Assembly (NCBI GenBank): GCA_003013855.2 | Contig: ML058484.1 | Coordinates: 11,602,215-11,666,214, forward strand | DNA length: 64,000 nt | DNA from: Liriodendron chinense | Taxonomy: Eukaryota > Streptophyta > Magnoliopsida > Magnoliales > Magnoliaceae | Reading direction: 5' to 3' | Shown here: piece by piece, positions 57,873-64,000 of the stretch | Numbering within the stretch: the first letter of the stretch is position 1 | Layout: each line of letters starts with the position of its first letter | Notes under the pieces: generated by a model | What the model was told of the DNA's origin: nothing | Database searches by the model: none | Seen by the model: only the letters and a program-made list of their open reading frames with translations | Translations under genes and position numbers: made by a program

Positions 57873-58401
57873 GTCAGCAGATGGCGCTCCATGGGCCGCC
57901 CAAGGCTCCGGTCAACTCCAGATTTCGATTGAAGCTGATCAAGATCGTATAAAAGGTGCCCCACCAGTCCAATCATGAAGTAATGCGGCCAGAACATGGC
58001 TGATCGGGTCAAAGAGAAGAAAAATTGATCAAGAGGGACCCACAAGCAATCCGAGCCACTTAAAGGCTAGATCATCATGATCCAAGCTATGGAGAAGCTT
58101 GCATAAGTCATCAAATAGCAGCATCAAGGATCTGATTGCCAAGAAAGAAGGCCAGAGTCCAAGATCTGATCGTCAAGTGGGTCCACATGGCTAAAAAGAG
58201 CAATCTGAACCGTCCAAGTCATCATCTACACCATGGAAAGCCTCTTAGCCTCACAAAACATCAAGGATATGTACTCCAAAGCAAAGCTAAAGTCTGAAAA
58301 GAGACAACAGGGCCAATTCAAGCAATCCGGATCACTCAAATCACAATCAGCCCTGTCAGAAGACAAACAAAGCAAGGTAAGTATGCCCAACCCCAAAAAC
58401 T

Positions 58402-59345
58402 GGTCCGAAGACCTTAAACTACGTCGGGATCGAGATCCCGAGGGATTTTTAATAAAAACCAGCATCGATCCCAGCCTTTCAAGCCAAGATCTGATGATCT
58501 GGATCATTTCGAAAAACAAAAAATGTGTTTGCCCCCTCTTGTACATGTTTTGGGTCCGAAGACCTTAAACTACGTCGGGATTCACATCCCGAGAGATTTT
58601 CAATAAAAGCCGGTATTGGTCTTGATTGCTCGAATCAAGATCCGACGACACCGGGTACTTTCGAAAACCACAAAAAATATATTTATGCATTTTCAACACT
58701 TATTTGTACATAGTTTTGGGTCTGAAGACCTTAAACTACGTCGGGATCAACATCCCGAGAGATTTTCAATAAAAGCCGGCGTCGGTCTTGTTTGCTCACA
58801 TCAAGATCAATAACTCCGGACATTTTCAAAAATCATAAAAATATATTACCAGCCCCGCTTTTAAAGTTTTGGTCCGAAGACCTTAAACTACGTCGGGATC
58901 GACATCCCGAGAGATTTTCAATAAAAATCGGCATCAGTCTGGATTGTCCATCCGCTGACACCGGACATTTTTCCAAAAACAAAAAAAATATGTTGCCCCT
59001 CTTTTGTACAGTTTCATGGTCCGAAGACCTTAAACTACACTGGGATTAATTTCTCGGGGGACCTTTCTCGCTTTCAACTAAAAACCGGCATCGGCCTCGA
59101 CCGTGGGGATCATGGTTCGATAACCCGGATCATTTCAAAAATACCAAAAATAGTTTAAAGCTTTCCATAAAAACCAGTATCAATCTTGATCACCCGAGTT
59201 GAAATCTGGAACCTTTTCAAAACAAAAAAATATATATAGATACAATATAAAACAAAAAAAAAAATTCGCCACTAGTTTCAAACGCACCAATTTATCCCCA
59301 GCGGTCCGAAGACCGTAAACTACACTGGGATTAACTTCTCGGGGG
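58402..59345 (+). repeat. Paired-hairpin repeat array, about 150-bp units
   Basis: GGTC-NGAA-GACC hairpins occur at 58402, 58553, 58719, 58871, 59018 and 59303. In the first four units a second hairpin follows ten bases later: TCGGGAT-NNNN-ATCCCGA with loops CGAG, TCAC, CAAC and CGAC. Stems are invariant and loops vary. The last two units have a degraded second hairpin. AATAAA-containing sequence follows each intact unit. Confidence 0.85.
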
Positions 59346-61659
59346 CTTTCTTTCCTAACCTGTTCCAGGCATGGCTGACACTTGATCGTACGGGTGTCTG
59401 GAATCTCTTAAACAGGTAAGGGCTGTGGCGGGCAGAACTCCGTAATCCTGTTCGTGTTGAACGCACCGTGATAGACAACCTTGATTTGGAAATCGCTGTT
59501 GAAGCTGACGGATGTTCCCTGTTCCTAGAACTCATGAAGGGGATTAAGGCTGTTGGGAGGTGGAGCTCACCCTCACGGAATTGTGAGCAACGTAAGACCC
59601 CAAACTGGATTGACTAAGGGAAATGTGAGGATGTGGCTCATTTTGTGGCCGAAGGAGTCCGTCGGACGATACGTGGTCTATGTGCATTGTACATGAGGAA
59701 CAGGCAACTTTGTGGGTGTGTTGACTGAAAACCCTCAAAATCTCCTCATCCGAAGATGTAAAACTACGGCACTTAACTGTGTGAGACTCGTCTTGCTCGC
59801 TGACGTAAAATGGATCGGGTGCCTTACCAGCAGTAGAAGCTGGAAGTGGATGGAAATTCCACATCTTTTCCCTGCATTTCAGAAAAATCACAAAATACAA
59901 AAACATTGTAAAATCACCTCTTCAAAAATCACAAAAATATTTCCCTTGCTTTCAATCAAAATATTGTCAAAAATCACAAAAAATATTTCCATCGCTTTCA
60001 AATCAAATATCTGCAAAAACCACCAAAATATTTCCCTTGCTTTCAATCAAAATATCGTCAAAAATAAAAAAAAATATTTCCATCGCTTTCAAATCAAATA
60101 TCTGCAAAAACCACAAAAATATTTCCCTTGCTTTCAATCAAAATATTGTCAAAAATCACAAAAATATTTCTCTTGCTTTCAAAGAAAATATCCTCAAAAA
60201 TACAAAAAATATTTCCTGTGTTTTCAATAAACTGATCTCTACTCTGACCGCTCAGGTAAATATTCGGATCCAAATATCTGCAAAAATCACAAAAATTAGC
60301 ATCCCCAGCACTACACTTCAGGAGTCTTAAACTTCGCTCACTTCACAGTATGGGATGACGGATCCAATCGCCCGCAAATTGGAATCTTGACCAAAACGGG
60401 CAACCAAACACCATCTCAATCACATGTATGCCCAGAAGAACATCTTGAAGTCGAATGATATCCTCGTACATTCTCATTAGCAAAGAAACAGCATCTTGGG
60501 ACGATGGACCTGATCGACCACGGGTCGGGATCTTGACCAACCCGCTGTCCAAACCTCCGTATCAAAAAGAAAATCCCCAAGGGAATACAACCCTGCAAGC
60601 AATAAGCTCAAAATTCTCCGCATCTCCAGCAAAAGTAAAATCATCAAACGAAAAGAGAATGAGCCAAACCATGCATTCATCATGCATCTTCATGCATCAG
60701 CATCCATCGCATCAATCATCATGTTTACCTGCTTTCAAAATAAAAGTCGGTTAGCTAAAGACCCCACAGGCATCCCTAGTGGAGGCACATGCAAACCAGA
60801 TTTTCATTTTAAAAAGAAAAAAAAATATTTCTATTCGCAAATAAAAACCCCACGGAGTATCACTCCCCAGAGTGGGTATCTTTTCAAAAATCCAAAAATA
60901 TTTTTCCAGTAGAGCGTTCTGCCTCCAACACGCTGGGAGATCTTCCATATCTCTGGGTAGGAGCCGACGCAAAAATCAAATAAGATCTGATGTCTCGCGG
61001 TTTCCCCGGAGATCATCGGATCCAATGCACTCAAAGTACGGTCGAACTGAACTCCAGTGTCAGTGCGGTCGTACCCCATGCCAAGATACAAAAAGATGAA
61101 AGCCAAAAGGCTCGGTCACAGAAACCATTTGAACAGGTGGAAACGATGAATTGTAACCCAAGTATCAAAATCAGCAGATTGGGTGGAAAGAGTTCACCCG
61201 CACATACCTAGGCGTGGATGCCTGAAGTACCTTGACTGAGTCCAAGTCGGCGTAGTAGAATCCCGTAAGACTATCTGACGCAGGGCGTCTAACCACTTTG
61301 ACAGTCAAGCGAAACAAGTACTCCTGGAGTGATCTGGGAAAACATCAAACATCACACAATCAGTCTCAGGGTCAGTAACCTCGTAAGACTAACAGACGCA
61401 GAGGCTCTGCTGTACCTTTCCGATGTTAGTACCGATCGGGAATGGAAGGGTTGCGATTGGGTACCCAGGTTGCAGCAAACTGCAGGGACAATCGCACCGT
61501 TTTCTCCAAACTCTCGCGGTATGTGCGAGTGAGCGATCTCCAAACGATCAACTGGCACAGATGCAAAAGCAAGCAAAGATTTCAGACCATGATCTATGAA
61601 TGACCGGGTCAGAAGTGGGGTGTCCACTCGCTTTGGCATTCGGTTGCATGCAACCTCTG
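59346..61659 (+). other. Rest of the 3' non-coding region
   Basis: Contains a run of short repeats at 59880-60230 (TTTCCCTTGCTTTCAATCAAAATAT-like units alternating with CAAAAATCACAAAAATATTT words) and otherwise no supportable gene. The part up to about 60620 is homologous to the relic at 45846 onward. Confidence 0.5.
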
Positions 61660-61674
61660 CTAAAGAGGGGCATC
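61660..61674 (+). promoter_or_regulatory. Polypurine tract
   Basis: TAAAGAGGGGCATC ends one base before the 3' LTR TGTAGACACC. Confidence 0.8.
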
Positions 61675-62945
61675 TGTAGACACCCCACCTTCGGCTACAC
61701 TGTTGGTAGAGATAGCTGGTTGAACGGAGGACCATACCCCCAAATCCCAAGTCCAAACTCAGCCAAACTCACCCTTGTAAGCCCCATTCCATAGCCCAGT
61801 TCAAGCCTGAACCCAGTCAACCCAGTCCTAAACACCACCCTGAAAAACCCCCCATAAAAAAGTCCAGTCAAAAAATCCCAAAAAAAGTCAAACTCACTGA
61901 GTCAACTCGCTGAGTTAACCCACTGAGTCAACCCGTCGAGTCAACCCGTCGAGTCAAAACACCGAGTCAACCCGTTGAGTCAACCCGTCGAGTCAAACCA
62001 CCGAGTCGACCCGCTGAGTCAACTCACTGAGTCGATCAGCGAGTCCAACAGCAGCCCCGAGGGAACGGCCGTACTCGCTGGAAACCGAGGAGCGGCCGTA
62101 CGGGCGGCCCATGGCAGGCCGCCCGGACAAAATTACGACTTCTGCCACTGCTCGCTGCTATAAATACCCCCTCCCCTTCTCACTTCAAGAGACGACTCAG
62201 CTAGAGAGAGCCCGTCCGTCTGAGTCACCCTCCTTCATCCTTTAGCCCATTCCTTCACCAAGGAGAGCCCGAGTGAGGAGAGCCTAGCCCTGGTCCAGCC
62301 CAGCCTGACCACTGGTCCAAGCCTCCCAAGCCACCCAAGTCTTGATCCAGCCACTCGAAGCCAACCCTTGCGACACCTCCGTCCACCCAGCTACTCTTTT
62401 CCAGCATCATCTCATTTGCATCTAGCATAAGTGCAACATTTACTTTTCTTCCAACCCCCCTGCTTCACTACTAGCACCTTGATCCGTCAAGTACACATGC
62501 ATATGTCTTTATATTAAGCACCTGTCAGTTCGAGCGTATGCTCTGGGCTTGCCCGTTGTTGGAACCTGCCCATCAGAAACTCTTACTGTTTAGACCTGTA
62601 TTCATGCTTCACCATAAAACACCTTGATTATTCAAGCACACTGCATACGTCTTACATTAAGCACCTGTCAGTTCGAGCGTACGCTCTGGGCTTGCCCGTT
62701 GTTGGAACCTGCCCATCAGAAACTCTTACTGTTCAGACCCGCATTCATGCATCATGTCATTCAGGAGAATATACGAGGATTAAACTAGACTTTCAAGTAT
62801 TCGATCGATTCTGTGAAGTAGAGACCGTACTTCGGTATGGGCAGTATGTGGGGTGCTTAACCTCTTCCCACCCTGTAACCGTGATCCCTTACCTTGAATC
62901 TCTGACCGCAGATCAACAGGAGTCATTTTAGAGGAAGGAATCTTC
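61675..62945 (+). repeat. 3' LTR, truncated by 259 bp at its right end
   Basis: Matches 50032-51302 base for base in length (1271) with about 12 substitutions, then stops at GAATCTTC. The U5 tail GGATTCCCC...GGGTCCACA is missing. Confidence 0.92.
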
Positions 62946-62949
62946 TTTT

Positions 62950-63622
62950 CTGCGGCAGGCTTTCAATCCTGCTCGTACCCAAACTACCGCCTTCCTTTGT
63001 TGCTGGTAGGCTTTCAATCTTACTTTTCTTACCACCCTATCCGGTTCCTGCGGCAGTTTGGGTACGAGCAGGATGTTCCTCTTTTTGCTTTCATGGGTAT
63101 CGAGCGTCGAGCACTTCCATTTAGATTATCTGACTTTAGGACCCGAGTTGATGGATCCTGGGCAAGTTACCTGACTGATGATCTGCTTGGTTTTGAGCTG
63201 CGGGCTTTTCAGATGGCGACTGCCCCATATCAGTACTAGGTTGCTGAGCAGTCTCTGTATCGATGTATCCCTTGCTGGCACCAGACTACCGATGAGGATG
63301 AGCAGAATATCCTTGGAGATGCCGGCTCTTCATCTAATTCATACTAGCCTTTTGAGAAGCGCCATTCATCGATCCTGGTTTCCTTTTGGCCACTCATGGC
63401 CATTTGCTGTCTAAGATTTTCGCACTTCGGTATCATTGTGAGATGATGTCAAGGAGATTGGTTGCCAATCAGAGGTTGTCTGATGAGGAGACAGCGATCC
63501 GTATCCTTGAGCGTGATGAGGTGCATTACCTGCATATGGAGGTAAGCAGGTTGAGAGCGAAGCTACTTCGTTATGAGTCAGAGGACTTACCTGATATGGC
63601 CGAGGAGGAGGGTAGAGATTGA
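62950..63622 (+). pseudogene. Antisense ORF of the relic, right part
   Basis: Continuation of 48420-50031. The frame reads LLVGFQSYFSYHPIRFLRQF, GYEQDVPLFAFMGIERRALP and DLLGFELRAFQMATAPYQY to a TAG at 63237. It then continues as VAEQSLYRCIPCWHQTTDED before further shifts, and ends (63386-63622) with a helical segment MATHGHLLSKIFALRYHCEM and DEVHYLHMEVSRLRAKLLRY. The junction with the inserted element contains an inverted copy of local sequence (62968-62989 versus 63051-63072). Confidence 0.6.
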
Positions 63623-64000
63623 TTGTGTTGGCCATCTATACATTCCTTTTTGCATAGTATATGATTGATGATTATGCATTTTTTGTATTTTTTTTTAAAA
63701 AATGACATGATATATGTAAAATAAATATGATGTTTTTAATGAAAAAGGAGAAAACTTTTGAAAATCTATTGTGCCATGAGTTGTCTTGTGAGTGTGTCTG
63801 GATTTTGTGTCGGGATATAGGAATCAGAACTGGGGCTTGGCCAATGCTTTAACTGATGTCTCGAGATTGACTTGCGTGAGAACCCTTTGGTTTCCTAGAG
63901 ATGCAGGCAATGTAAACTGTTACTTCCTGAGATTGTCAGAGTTTGTAGAGTTCTTCATTCCCGACTGCACTTCTTCTTGTTCTTGAACTGTAACTGCTTG
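63623..64000. other. Right edge, relic interior, no gene called
   Basis: AT-rich, then mixed sequence to the window edge. It is expected to belong to the reversed relic between its antisense ORF and pol, but I see no recognisable domain. Confidence 0.4.

Larger units (their letters stand above)
50032..62945 (+). mobile_element. 12.9-kb Ty3/gypsy element (Tat/Ogre-like), non-autonomous
   Basis: Complete outer structure: 5' LTR 50032-51561, primer site 51565, gag, remnant pol, a long 3' non-coding region, polypurine tract, and a 3' LTR from 61675. The shared 1271 bases of the LTRs differ at about 12 positions, so insertion is recent. Reverse transcriptase and RNase H are missing and integrase is in pieces. 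The flank CTTTT occurs at 50027-50031 and 62945-62949, although the 3' LTR lacks its last 259 bases. It inserted into the antisense ORF of an older family member. The lineage call rests on the long 3' region with antisense ORF and hairpin repeats, the non-Met primer site and the pol order. Confidence 0.9.
45846..64000 (-). mobile_element. Older reversed relic of the same gypsy family
   Basis: From about 45846 the plus strand matches the minus strand of 57250-60620 in the younger element, with repeats, leader and antisense ORF in the same order. The relic is therefore in opposite orientation. Its left (3') edge is truncated: the final kilobase and 3' LTR expected at the left are missing. Its antisense ORF reads on the plus strand and is split by the younger insertion (50032-62945). 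Its pol region would lie beyond the right window edge. Confidence 0.75.

Overview
The window is nuclear plant DNA, almost certainly from a flowering plant. The signs are a CC-type (ROXY-class) glutaredoxin, a class found only in land plants, plus plant LTR retrotransposons, hAT-like elements, long CT tracts and GT-AG introns. Many copies of a foldback MITE with CCCACCATGATGT-like ends give a look I associate with magnoliid trees. That last placement is an impression, not a demonstration.

Layout. Positions 1-2410 and 14296-16030 are two copies of one duplicated block carrying a CC-type glutaredoxin. The left copy is cut by the window edge and broken by a 20-base deletion. The right copy (14147-14473) is the only host gene I consider intact. 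Between them lie an hAT-like element with a perfect 8-base target duplication (1179-1952), a MITE-derived array with a 1.37-kb tandem duplication (about 2766-6506), and a short non-autonomous LTR element (6507-9237). From 16 to 24 kb there are more hAT-like and foldback elements and a 5'-truncated LTR element (19628-22379) with an antisense Transposase_28-type reading frame. From 24.9 to 33.7 kb there are exon-sized host gene fragments on the minus strand (glutathione reductase-like, Elongator ELP2-like, and a promoter with a first exon) around a young but decayed Ty1/copia element (27621-33039). From 33.9 to 41.7 kb the sequence is mostly MITEs.

The last 20 kb is a nest of one Ty3/gypsy family, probably Tat/Ogre-like. 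It holds a reversed solo LTR with perfect 5-base target duplications (43876-45276), an older reversed relic (45846 to the window end), and a 12.9-kb element (50032-62945) inserted into the relic's antisense ORF. The inserted element's LTRs differ at about 12 of 1271 positions, yet reverse transcriptase is missing and gag has an in-frame stop, so it was probably mobilised in trans.

The most unusual signal is in the 3' non-coding part of that element. Four 28-base hairpins (56475-56686) share one plan: a 7-bp outer stem, an AAAA bulge, a short inner stem and a GAAA tetraloop. Their outer stems differ in sequence but remain paired. Downstream, a repeat array of about 150-bp units (58402-59345) carries paired hairpins whose stems are constant and loops vary. 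These look like selected RNA structures inside a retrotransposon 3' region.
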